Assembly: GCF_050436995.1 (NCBI RefSeq)
Contig: NC_134764.1
Location: 2,418,001 to 2,482,000 of the forward strand
Length of the DNA stretch: 64,000 bases
DNA from: Anticarsia gemmatalis
Taxonomy: Eukaryota > Arthropoda > Insecta > Lepidoptera > Erebidae
Direction: 5' to 3'
Both the position numbers and the translations under genes were made by a program. Shown here piece after piece: positions 9,101-19,368 of the stretch (positions are counted from its first letter, which is position 1; the number at the start of each line of letters is the position of its first letter). The notes under the pieces were generated by a model that was not told the DNA's origin, made no database searches, and was given only the letters and a program-made list of their open reading frames with translations.

Positions 9101-11375
9101 TTTCCAAAGCTTATTATCTATATCTATACTAATATAATAATAATAATATATAATATAATAAAGCTGAAGAGTTTGTTTGTTTGTTTGATTGTTTGTTTGT
9201 TTGTTTGAACGCGCTAATCTCAGGAACTACTGGTCCGATTTGGAAAATTCTTTCAGTGTTAGATAGCCCATTTATCGAGGAAGGCTATAGACTATATAAC
9301 GTCACGCTACGGTCATTAGGAGCGGAGTAGCAACGAAAAATGTTACAAAAACGGGGAAAATTTTGACCCATTCTCTTAGGTGACGCAAGCGAAGTTGCGC
9401 GGGTCAGCTAGTTATATTATAAAAATGTAGAGTTTGTCTGTTTAAACGCGCTAATCTCAGGAACTGCTGGTGCAAATCGTAAAGTTATTTTACTGTTAGA
9501 TAGCCTGTTTATTGAGATAGGCTATATAACATTACGCTACAAACATTAGGAGCGGAGTAGCGACGAACATGACATTCAAAACCGGGGAAGATTATGCCCC
9601 ATTCTTGCTTATGTCACGCAAGCGAAGTTGCGCTGGACAGCTAGTCAAAATAAAAATATTTCTAATAGCTGACCCGCGCAACTTCGCTTGCGTTACCTAG
9701 ATAAATTTTCCCCGTTTTTGTAACATTTTTCGTTGCTACTCCGCTCCTGATGACCGTAGCGTAGATGTTATATATCCTATAGCCTTCCTCGATAAATGGG
9801 CTATCTTACACAGAAATAATTTTTCAAATCGGACCAGTAGTTCCTGCGATTAGCGCGTTCAAACAAACAAACAAACTCTTCAGCTTTATAATATTAGTAT
9901 AGATATAGATGTAAAGACAAGACTGTCTATGATACCTTATTTCCATTCTCAATTGTATACAGATACATGCCTCACATCTGAAGAAATTCCCGCGACCATA
10001 CATCGTCTCGGTATTCACTATTGTACTATCGGAGACATAGTACATCAACTGAGTGACTGCAGCGGCTTACTACTGGCGACCATGATCATATCCTTTCTAA
10101 TTCACTTCATTATAACATTCTTCAATCTATTTATGAGTATCTGTAAGTATATCTTTATCATCTTGCAAAGAAGCAGTGATAGCGGAGTGGTTTAAGTTGC
10201 ACCTCCCACGCCAGTGGTCGAGGGTTCGTACCCGAGGTAACACACCAATGACTTTTCGGAGTTATGTGTATATTAGAAATCATTATCACTTGTGCCAACG
10301 GTGAACAGGATTAGTAGAATATTTGTTGAAGGTATGCAAAGTCCCTAATCCGCATTTGACCGGCGCGGTGGACTCACGGCCTAACCCCTCCCTCTTTCCG
10401 GGAGGAGAAGTCCCAGGATTGGGACATTAATGGGTTAATATTTTAAAGCAGCAGCAGCTCAAAGATTAATGAGTGAGAGAAATAGACATTAATAAACAAA
10501 AAGCCCCGCTAATTTTTTGCATGATTGATTACCATAATTTAAGCTCTGCTTAGTTTGGAATCAAATGGGTGTGTGTGAGGTGTCTGATGATATTTATATT
10601 GGTACTAGATGATACACAAATTCTTGGCATGTATTTACAGACGGACGTAGCCCGGATATATACGAGGCTGTGCTTCACGTGGTGTGGATCACATATCATA
10701 TGGGTAACTTGTTGATGGTCGTGGAGCCGTGTCATAGGACTTGCCAACAGGTGCGGTTCAACTAACATATTATTATGTTCCTTGCTAAATAAACCATACT
10801 TGTCATGATACACTTTTTTCAGCTTTATTTATTGTTTATATGCCATAAAAATACCTACTGATGGCATACAAATGGCAATTCGCAGGTGATCCGCACGAAG
10901 CACTTGATAAGTCAGTTGCTGCGCTTCGCTCCGGCGGAGCACTACTCCCTGATGTCAGAACTGGAGCTGTTCTATAAGTATCTGATGTCCAGCGAGATCG
11001 TGTACACTCCGCTCAACATGTTCAAACTTAATAGAACTGTTATTGCTACCGTGAGTTTATGAAATATAAAGTAGATGTACCACCATCGATTACCATGTAG
11101 TTATTTTTTATTTGGAAATCTGATCAGCGCCACTAGCGTTTTCTGTATGAACTATTTTTTAAAGTAATTATAAATGTCAAACGCTCGCTACTCAAACGTA
11201 CCTATAGTAGGAAAGCGCCCTACGTGAGACTTTGAATCCGTTTAGATATGTTGATAATAAAATAAAAAAGGTTAATGCTTGGACAAAAGGGTCTTGATAC
11301 TTTGGTAATATAACATTTTGGTTTCAGATCTTGGGCAGCATCACTACTTATGTAGTCGTTATAATACAAATCTAG
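6104..11375 (+). CDS. Gustatory receptor Gr-b
   Basis: Seven-transmembrane gustatory receptor channel; ligand unknown. Exons: 6104-6278, 6856-7052, 7637-7787, 8801-8956, 9963-10142, 10641-10750, 10886-11050, 11328-11375. They sum to 1182 nt, a complete 393-residue protein. The start is the Met of MHPPVHNECIVSGALG, just after a 5'UTR splice acceptor, as in Gr-d and Gr-e. The end ILGSITTYVVVIIQI is the Gr C-terminal signature. This is the closest relative of Gr-a: exon 6 is identical at the nucleotide level and exons 4, 5, 7 and 8 are nearly so. No extra variable exon is seen between exons 4 and 5. Exon 2 uses the less common donor GTCTGA, shared with Gr-a. PolyA signal AATAAA is at 11406-11411. 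Introns contain nested repeats, including three repeat A copies ending about 55 bp before exon 5. Confidence 0.9.
6440..6612 (+). repeat. Repeat F, near-complete copy
   Basis: Contains 'cgattctctaccactatcga', 'tcagcgcctctagcgggctc' and the internal 'aaatgtcaaactctc' block; the right end is degraded. First intron of Gr-b. Confidence 0.7.
6665..6775 (+). repeat. Repeat F, partial copy
   Basis: Second copy in the same intron, starting 'acaatcggctcagcgcctct' and ending 'tagagaatcgtgctaca'. Confidence 0.65.
7431..7595. mobile_element. hAT-like MITE
   Basis: About 165 bp with inverted ends: left 'tggttcccaacc', right 'ggttgggaacc'. The internal 'gtccgcgaa' repeats are reminiscent of hAT-type MITEs. 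No transposase. Intron 2 of Gr-b. The class assignment rests on end sequence only. Confidence 0.5.
7855..8226 (+). repeat. tRNA-derived SINE family S2, full-length copy
   Basis: The head has tRNA-like A and B boxes (gcctctgtggcacggtcagt; ggttcgaatcctgggtcggg). The body includes 'gagagcacgtaaag'-like and 'agccgtcccaccag' blocks, ending 'ggccaggacgacatcatcat'. Intron 3 of Gr-b. Two more copies are at 11768 and 50573. An open frame on the reverse strand is only a consequence of the SINE. Confidence 0.85.
8343..8785 (+). repeat. Repeat F split by repeat E
   Basis: The left half (8343-8402, 'ctatcgactaccgacaaccg') and right half (about 8672-8785, 'gagcgcctctagcgg' to 'tatcgactgtagaaag') belong to one repeat F copy. 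Repeat E lies between them. Confidence 0.6.
8403..8668 (+). repeat. Repeat E, copy 1
   Basis: Contains 'ggtcaacctagtgtcaatgt', 'ccgggaccgactttttacgt', 'gtgccctccgaaac' and ends 'gcaactggctatgggcgctc'. A very similar copy lies at 12838-13112 and a diverged one at 13775-14010. Probably a SINE-like family; class not determined. Confidence 0.65.
9113..9907. repeat. Cluster of three repeat A copies
   Basis: Two + strand copies (9113-9415 and 9416-9650) and one - strand copy (9665-9907), recognised by 'ctcaggaactactggtccga', the 'agatagcccatttatcgag' block and the 'gacgcaagcgaagttgcgc' end. They sit directly upstream of Gr-b exon 5 (9963). Confidence 0.7.
10160..10455 (+). repeat. SINE family S1, full-length copy
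   Basis: tRNA-like head 'agcagtgatagcggagtggt' with a B box-like 'gagggttcgtacccgaggta', then a tail through 'gtccctaatccgcatttgac' to 'gggacattaatgggttaa'. Intron 5 of Gr-b. Other copies at 481 (partial), 28665 and 41990. Confidence 0.8.
10525..10595 (+). repeat. SINE family S4, 3' fragment
   Basis: Block 'aagctctgcttagtttggaa' shared with the longer copy at 29555-29800. It ends about 45 bp upstream of Gr-b exon 6. Confidence 0.6.
11120..11222 (+). repeat. Repeat F, degraded fragment
   Basis: Orthologous in position to the fragment at 4561 in Gr-a: intron between the last two exons, starting 'aaatctgatcagcgccact'. Confidence 0.55.
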
Positions 11376-11767
11376 AATAGGCCTTCAAATTGTGTGAATA
11401 TAAAAAATAAAAAATTAACAAACAATCACTTGTTTTAATTTTAACTTTATAGTAAGCCTATCAAAAAAATTGTACTAAGAAACCGAATTATTAAACTCAA
11501 ATTTTACCAATGACCATATAGTCAAAGCGTCCAAAATTTCGTATTTTTAAGCATATAACAGTATCTTCATGAGAAACCAATTGCAATCAGACTCCATGAG
11601 AAGCATCAGCTTTCAAATGAACTATTTATATAATATAAATAAAAATCCAGTAGTACTTTGTTCTACCCGGCAATCGAACCCGAAACTTCATGAGCAACAG
11701 TTGGTTATACTACTGATCGCACCAGCAACGTGGCAATACTATATAAAATACACACCTGGTATAATTC

Positions 11768-12092
11768 TACCAATAGGGTCGGAACAAAAAGTCCTTTCTA
11801 AGTTTTCTGTTAAAAATTATTCTCAGAGATTGCCTAGGGTTAGGAAGTTGAGGTCAAAGACCTCCATGCCTTGGAGAGCACGTAAAGCCGTCGGTGCTGC
11901 GCCTGACCTCTCTCTCTGATCGAGTCGGTTTAGCCGTCCCACCAGATTATGAGAGTAAAAGAATCAAAAGCGTACCTCTGTATTGTGTACATACTTGGCC
12001 ACTATAAAATAAGTTCGGCACATTTGGCTGGTTTCAATTAAACTGGCCGCCGTAGCCAAAATTGGCCAGGACGGCACTCATTCACCCACATT
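11768..12092 (+). repeat. SINE family S2, 5'-truncated copy
   Basis: Lacks the tRNA head but matches the body of the copy at 7855 ('gggttaggaagttgaggtc', 'gagagcacgtaaagccgtcg', 'ggtttagccgtcccaccaga', 'ggccaggacgg'). Intergenic between Gr-b and Gr-c. Confidence 0.75.
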
Positions 12093-12502
12093 TCATACCC
12101 TTGGCCTACAGATGTTATGTATCTATGTAATAAACAATTTATATACTTCTTATCAAAAGTTTTTATCTTGTAATTAATGAATCAGAATAAAATTTATTAA
12201 TAGAGTCATGTTTATTTTGTACTAAGTCAACATTGATTTTACTAGCCCTCAGAATTGTCTTCTATTTATCTGTCGGAGGTACAATATTATTAATTATAAT
12301 AATATAATGAATTATAAATCTTATCACGATTAGATTCTTTATTTAACTCTTGACCTTTCCTTTAGATAACATTGACTTTCCTATATCAGCATACCTTTAT
12401 TCGTTCTCTCTACAAAACTACTCGAAAGTAAATCCAATATTCTCTTTAAAAAACTTACTTTAATAGCTTAGTAAAGGGTTATAGTTCTAGATATTATCAA
12501 AT

Positions 12503-14598
12503 ATGGATCCTCCACTTGAAGAATACGAAGTGTCTGGTATACTCGGCTTTGTGCTGAGAGTGTCGAAGGTATTCGGAGTAGCGCCGCTCCAGTTTGAACA
12601 AGTGAGTGGTGGCTGGCGCATCCGTGTCTCACAGACTACTCATTTGTTTGGGAAAGTGTTTACTATACTTCTATGTAAGTACTTTTTATTAATGTATACT
12701 TAAGGATTGATTTTAAAAAGAATACGTGTATTACGATCGCTAAGGTGATAGGCTAAATTTTGGAAGGCAGGGCCCTACGAAACTATCGAGAGAAAGCTTC
12801 ACAAAAAGCTTTAAATGTTATTAAGTTTTTCCAACCTCATGTTTTCTCTTCTTCTTCTTCTTCTTATCGTATGGTTAGTGGTCAACCTAGTGTCAAAGTT
12901 GTTCAAGCCGCCCGAAGGCCTTTGACGTGGCTTAACGACTGTTATCTTAATCGACAACAACCGGGACCGACTTTTTACGTGCCCTCCGAAGCACGGAGAC
13001 GCCCAGTACAAATACCACTATGCGGTCACCCATCTATGGAATGACCGCGCCAACGGTTGCTTCACCCACAGATCGTTTACCGACCGGTAAGCGCAACTGG
13101 CTATGGGCGCCTCGCCTATGTTTTTTCTTTATTACTACTTACAGTTATATCCAATAAAGTACTTAACAATTATCAAAATTGATGCATGATGATTGTTATG
13201 AAAACTCTTCAATCTGTTGCGCTAGTCGCTTCTATAAGTGCTCTAAAATATATTGACTACTAAACTGATCATCAACTGAATTTAAAACAAAACAAATACG
13301 AGAATAAGAATATTTTCATTTTATATTCTTTGCAGTCGACCGAACATATCATATTTTATTTTTGCAGACTCGAAGCTATATAAACTTTAACATTCATTGC
13401 TTTTTTTCTTCCAACTTTAATTCTACACTTATTACTTCAACCAGAAATGTATTTCCAGCTCTTGCAAAATTAGTCTCACTGGTAGAAGACTATGGCCTAG
13501 AGCGGGAGAAGTCGACGCACTTTCGAACAAGCTCAGAGAGCATCGTATCAGTAATCACGATGTTTACGGTGCCTTCTATACTGATGGCTGAAGCATACAA
13601 CGGACTGCGCAGAATGAAGCAGACTATTGCTTGCTTGGGACAGATGGAAAAGGTTTGTAAGACGAGAGATACGTAGAACGTACTATAAAAAAATTCTTGG
13701 GTACTTTATTGCCCTTTTTTGGGACGGCATAAGTGGCATGGTTAGCCTAAATTGCGGCAACGGCGTGGCGGGCGGTCTTCTTCTTCTTATCGTATGGTTA
13801 GTGGTCAACCTATTGTCAAAGTTTTTCAAGCCTATTGTTGACGTGGCTTGACGACAGTTATCTTGATTGACAAAAACCGGGACCGACTTTTTACGTGCCC
13901 TCCGAAGCAGGGAGACACCCAGTTCAAATACCGTGGCGTGTGGTTTGCAGTACATGCTTCGGCAGTTGTCCCACCGCACGCCACAACAAGCGGCCGTCTT
14001 CTTCTTCTTCTTCGCGTCAATGGTTTTCTGTTCTTAATTACCTCCAGTTTCATATGAGTAAGAAATAAATATATACGGGTAAAATAAAAATAAATTCAAG
14101 CGGCCGTGAGTACACATGAGATAGTATACATTTTTCAATTTTAAATTATTACGTACTAGCTGACCCGTGCAACTTCGCTTGCGTCCAAAAAGAGAGAATG
14201 TGAGAGAATTTTGTGATATGAATTACTGGTACTCTGCTGACCCGTGCGGCTCCGCTCGCGTGAATGATTTTTTTTTACTATTACAAAGCTTAATTATTCC
14301 TTAACAACAAAATATGCTTTTTTTCACGAAAAATATTCTCAAAATTATTTATATCTCATATAACTCGCGCTAAAGCATATGCGCCATTAAAACTGTTGCC
14401 ATGACAACGGAATTTTGTTAATTCAATGTCATTTTAATATTGATAATTGGCGACTTCGGTGGCGAAACCTGAATTTTCCCGGGAAATGCGTCATTTTCCC
14501 GGGGTAAAAAGTAGCCTATGTCCTTTCTCGGGTATCAAACTATCTCCATACCAAATTTCATGCAAATTGGTTCGGTAGTTTGGGCGTGATTGAGTAGC

Positions 14599-14645
<47 letters not shown>

Positions 14646-17600
14646 GTTACTTTCGCATTTATAATATTAGTATGGATGAATCGTTAATTTTAATTTTTTG
14701 GTTTTTAAAGAGTCACAAAACTTGCAAGTAGCAAATATATAAGCTGCATTATGTAATGTTATTTCTTTGACGTATAAAGTACTTAATTGTTAAGTTAATT
14801 GATCTTAAATTTTCAGATAAATGCAGAACTTGATCAATATGCAACACAGAAGTCATTTCGAAAGATAGAGCTGATTATTACATACGCACTGGTCGGAATA
14901 AATATAGTTTTAATTTGCGATTTCGTTCTTCATATGCGTGCTATATTTATGAAATCTAATGAAGGTGAGTAAAGTCGGTGTTACAAAATTAAAAGTTTAT
15001 TTTCAAAATGGGCAAAAACTGAATCACGGATGGCACGGTCCATGGTAGTGACGCAACTTATTGCAAACAAATTGTATTACTGTCCCACTGAAGGGCATAA
15101 GTTCTCCAAAAAGAGAGAGTTCAGGCTCACGTACTAGTTTATATTGTTATTGTTACGCGGTGGATATTAATGACAAAAGTGGATATTGTTTCAAATATAC
15201 ACAAAATTAATTCATTAAAATCTTTAGTGGGAGGTGCATGCTCCACCACTCGACTATCGATGCTATTTTCTAAATACGTAATGAAAAATTTTAAAGTAAA
15301 TGCAATAACAAAAAAAATTGCTCGTACATTGCAACATCTAAACTAATAAACTAGAAATTATGATTCCCTAGAAAGATCAACTCTAACCGCGTTATTTTTG
15401 TTATTAACTATTTCAGTATTAATGCCATCCTTGGATGCCATAGCGTCACACGTGGAGTGTATAATGATGATTGTAATTATAGCACAACTCGCTATTGTAC
15501 ATGTTAAAGCACTTTCTACATTGCATCATCTGAACGATTGCTTGAAGAATGTGGTGCGGCATGTACGAGAAGAGGGTGAGTAGAACCATTTATGTTTTGA
15601 TGTATATGTTACTGTAAAAGCCCGAACTGTGGTAAATCCTAAGATTTTCCGGTAAAACCTAAGATTTACCAACTCTCAATGGTAAAAGTCCGAACAAGCC
15701 AGAGTTTAAAAACTATGTTACGATATATAAAAAAATCCTCCTTCATAACTATGTTTATAACTATTTCACGGTATAATTATATTCTGTGACATAGTTATAA
15801 AGAAGGAGTTTTGGCATAGCGACATGGGTAGCTTAGGTTAGAAGGCTAAGGTGGGAGCGAGCGAAGCGAAGCTCCCACCTTAGCCTTCGTGGTTATTTTT
15901 TTTTAACCACCCAGAAGGAGGAGCCCCGCGAAGCGGGGCTCCGGCGACATCTCGATATCATCAAGTGAATATAGGTAAAAGTTCGAAATTAAAGAATTGT
16001 TCGGACTTTTACCATTGCGAGTTGGTAAATCTTAGGTTATACCGGAAAATCTTAGGATTTACCATCGTTCGGGCTTTTACAGTAACATATATACCTTTTT
16101 CATTTTTAATATCCAAAACTAAGTTGTGGACTCAGGTCATCCTTAAACCAGCATTAATATTAAACAATAAATTGGCACGTTCAAATTGTACATCACCTTG
16201 AATTGAAACTGTCAATTTAGTACCTATTTTGTGTACAAAGCACGATAGCTGAAAAACTCTTAGCGGCAATAATATTGCTCAATACGCTTTATTAATATCA
16301 TTTACTGCTTTAAATGGCAGGATTGAAAAGAAAAGTGGCCACAAGTCTACAGGACTGCATTAATTCCAACATGAACTGCTACAAGTCTATTGTCGGTGTC
16401 GTGGACTGTATGGTCGTTGATACAGGTTAGTTGATTATTTGACAGCTTTTGGTCATGGCTCATTAGCGCTTGATACATTGAATGTAGTAAAATATGTTGC
16501 AAAGGAATTTAATGAATAGAGTAAAATAAAAACTATAATAGGGTTTTTGTGAATATTTAGGCGTGTAATTTTTCTTTTACAATACAATTGTTGTATCGTA
16601 ATGGAAACTGATTTGAGTAGGATCAGATTACTGTGAACCCAGTCTTGTTAAATATTTGGTACGACTGTTCTTCTAACCACAATTCCTATGCTTTTAAAGT
16701 CTTCCATATTACGATTTTTTTTTATGCGCAGATGTCTTGCATAACACACTATTTTTTAAATTCTAGCCGACACTATCCACTTGTCTTCGAAGTCAGACGC
16801 AGAAGCCGTCCATCACCTCGGCTTCCTTTACTGTTCTATCGGGGATGTGGTCCAGCAACTGAGTGACTGCAACGGCTTGGTCTTAGTGACAACCATCGCT
16901 TCCTATCTACTGCATCTCATCATCACTGCGTATCATTTAATTATTTGTTTATGTAAGTTGTATTCTACACATTGTCACTACATGTTAGGTCGGGAATAAA
17001 GTCTTTTCGCATTATAGTATGTATGAACTTGTAATAAAATCTTTTCTCTACACAAAAAAGCTCGATGTTTGGGTACCTCACGAGCTCACTGAAAGAAACC
17101 TAATGAACCGTGTACTCATTTGTGATTCTTGAAGCCAAAGAGTTTACAAGTTCATACATACTCGTACTATAATGCGAAAAGACATTTTCCCCGACCTTAT
17201 ATTATAAAATAAAGTCGCCAAGTTTGTTGGCGTTGAATTCAAAATCTACTTAACAGATTTTCACGCGGTTTTTACAAAGGTATGGAGAGATTTCCGAGGT
17301 TTTCTAGTAAAAAATAATAGTTTAAGTTAAGACCTTCATGCCCACTAATTGCTTTAGAAAATATTGTGAAATCATTTTTATATTCCCTTTCAATCAGAAG
17401 CCACCAGACTGGACGTTCGGCTTATTTCAGATGTTATGGGCTTTATGTCACATTAGCGGCTTGTTGATGACTGTCGAACCTTGTCACCAGACCTGTCAGG
17501 AGGTACCTAAACTTTCTTTTATTATATAGACATACAAGATGGTTTGCAAAACATTTTTATTTTTTTATTTATTTAAATTTAAAAAGACTACTCTTTAGAA

Positions 17601-18415
17601 TTGCTCTTGTGGCGTGGGGAGTTTTACAAACATAAAAACAAAGGACACAAAGCCAACCAGACCCAAAAAATATTTGTGGATCGCACAAATAATTGTTTCG
17701 TGTGACCCATGGCATACCCATGACCTTCCGACGCAATGGTGGTGATCTTAACCACTGCGCAACGGAGGCGGTCAATTTCTTTCACCATCGGTATCAAATG
17801 CCAAGTAATTATTTAATTAAGATTAATCCGTTCTGGAACCTTAGCCACTATGTATGAGTTGTTTTTTTTATAGACCTGATTCCTCTATCTAGGTGATTCG
17901 TACAAAGCACTTGATAAGTCAGTTGCTGCGCTTCAGTCCGGCGGAGCACTACTCTCTGATGTCAGAACTGGAGCTGTTCTATAAGTATCTGATGTCCAGC
18001 GAGATCGTGTACACTCCGCTCAACATGTTCAAACTTAATAGAACTGTTATTGCTACCGTGAGTTCTTTTAAAAACATTTCCCATAGCTTTGGAAAAATTA
18101 CCATTTTGTGCTTTAATTTCTGTGATTTCGATAGTACGATAAAAAATGTTTTCAATTAAAACTACACCCTTTGTTCCATGGTCTGTTACTTTTTTATAAT
18201 ATAACATAATCACCATAAAAGTCATTATCCTAAACATCGTACTACAATATTTTAAAGTCGTATTAGTTAAAGTAGTTTTAAAATTGACTTAAATATCAGG
18301 TATCTGGTATATAGATAAAAAGAATAAATAAAATGTTATCTTGATTTTGCAAATTTTATCTTTTCAGATTGTTGGCAGCATCACCACTTACTTAGTAGTA
18401 GTGATACAATTGTAG
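12503..18415 (+). CDS. Gustatory receptor Gr-c
   Basis: Gustatory receptor channel; ligand unknown. Exons: 12503-12674, 13459-13652, 14817-14964, 15417-15575, 16321-16425 (extra variable exon), 16767-16952, 17408-17502, 17893-18057, 18368-18415. They sum to 1272 nt, 423 residues, with no stop. The N-terminus MDPPLEEYEVSGILGFVLR and the end IVGSITTYLVVVIQL match the other members. Two boundaries rest on phase. Exon 2 starts at 13459 rather than at earlier acceptors. For exon 7 the strong-looking acceptor before 17398 would create a stop, while the next in-phase AG gives a start at 17408. The penultimate exon is about 96% identical to that of Gr-b although the rest is far more diverged (see findings). 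Possible polyA signals are at 18418 and 18511. Confidence 0.85.
12838..13112 (+). repeat. Repeat E, copy 2
   Basis: Contains a short (ctt)n run, 'ggtcaacctagtgtcaaagt' and 'ccgggaccgactttttacgt', ending 'gcaactggctatgggcgcc'. First intron of Gr-c. Confidence 0.7.
13775..14010 (+). repeat. Repeat E, diverged copy 3
   Basis: (ctt)n run, 'atcgtatggttagtggtcaa' and 'ccgggaccgactttttacgt'; the right end differs from copies 1 and 2 (ending near a second ctt run). Intron 2 of Gr-c. Confidence 0.6.
14152..14225 (-). repeat. Repeat A, end fragment
   Basis: Only the 'ctagctgacccgtgcaactt' end and about 50 bp after it. Confidence 0.5.
14236..14680 (-). repeat. Repeat B, longer copy with (CAGA)n
   Basis: Reverse orientation relative to 3396: starts 'gctgacccgtgcggctccgc', contains 'gcgtcattttcccggggtaa' and 'atgcaaattggttcggtagt', a (caga)n microsatellite at about 14598-14644, and ends 'tataatattagtatggat'. 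Intron 2 of Gr-c. Confidence 0.65.
15603..16091. mobile_element. Long-TIR MITE with internal GC hairpins
   Basis: About 489 bp bounded by inverted repeats of roughly 90 bp; the outermost 24 bases (atatgttactgtaaaagccc...) are an exact reverse complement of the right end, with TA-rich flanks. Inside, two strong hairpins stand out: one around 'gggagcgagcgaagcgaagc' flanked by aaggctaaggt/accttagcctt, and one 'ggagccccgcgaagcggggc'. No ORF. It occupies intron 4 of Gr-c. Confidence 0.8.
16985..17199 (+). mobile_element. Mariner-type MITE, copy 2
   Basis: Ends 'ttaggtcgggaataaagtct' and 'cattttccccgacctta', internal 'ctgaaagaaacctaatgaac' as in the copy at 1326. The right flank is TA; the left flank is not a clear TA. 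Intron of Gr-c just after exon 6. Confidence 0.75.
17595..17780 (-). repeat. tRNA-derived SINE family S3, copy 2
   Basis: The reverse complement shows the tRNA-like head 'gcctccgttgcgcagtggtt'; the body has 'tgtgcgatccacaaatattt'. Intron of Gr-c between exons 7 and 8. Confidence 0.7.
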
Positions 18416-19368
18416 AAAATAAACGTGTGTTTAAGTACCAGTGTGTTTAATGCAGACGCTACTGGCAAAGCTTTCAAGAACGCTTAACCTGACAGTATAT
18501 CTGCATAGAAAATAAAAAAAACTTCACTTTATTATTACGAGTGCATTTTGAGATTGTATTAAAACAAAAGTGTATTAAAGATTTACCTAATTAATTCCTT
18601 TTCGTTCTTTCATTTCCTTTTTTTTTCCTCTTGTCTTTCAGTCTCTCTGTCTTTCCTCTACGTTCCTTTTAATCTCTATAACTATTCGACAAAGCTTTTG
18701 AGTCCATCTTCTTAATGTAATTTCTTCTACTCTGTCCTTAACATCGTATTAGATGGCCACTGACCTAAAACTCACTATCATGATATTTCTAATACAAATA
18801 TTAACAGGTAAAGTCAATATTATTACAAATAATAATTATACTGGACGTTGTAATTCAGTTTTTGGATTATGTCACGATTGGATGAGTATAAATAATATAA
18901 GTTATAAACTGAATACTTTTTCTTTAATTTTGGGAAAATAGGTAACTTGAAATGGGCTGAGTAAGTTAGTCACCTTAAAAAACTCGGAAACTGTTGCTCT
19001 CTTGTCTGTAGTTACGTTTAGCTAATTAGACTGATTCGAGTGGTTTCTTATCCACTGTCAAGTATTCCGAACTATTTGTAATTAATTTTGTTTCGTTTGC
19101 CTTCCTGATTATTCAGTAACCGACTTCTCGTTTGCTTTATTACAAAGGTAAGTGTGACTGTAATTCAACGTATAAAACATCTCCTGGACTTGTGATTTCA
19201 AAGTAAGTTTCTTTTTTCTGATATTTCATCGATACTGCTCCACTACTGTCCTCCATTGCTAGTTGGGGAATTATCGCTTAGTCTTTTAAAACCTTTGAAA
19301 TATTTTTTGAAGATACATTAAGTACTTGGGTATATGTAATGGATATTCTACTTTACATTTCAGATATC
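18416..19368. other. Gr-c/Gr-d intergenic region
   Basis: AT-rich with a pyrimidine-rich stretch (18600-18670). A 62-codon frame from 18753 shows no similarity to neighbouring genes and no splice logic, so it is not annotated. A probable 5'UTR splice acceptor (acatttcag, ending 19363) precedes the Gr-d start. Confidence 0.5.

Noticed and set aside
11569..11919. 116-codon frame on the + strand
   Set aside because: Its second half is the body of an S2 SINE copy and the first half shows no coding features.
13336..13458. Longer version of Gr-c exon 2 starting at an earlier in-phase acceptor
   Set aside because: It would add about 41 residues with no match in the other five receptors, while the acceptor before 13459 gives the expected length and alignment.
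14598..14644. Regular short repeats that might suggest an array
   Set aside because: A simple (CAGA)n microsatellite inside repeat B; no spacers, and a eukaryotic genome.
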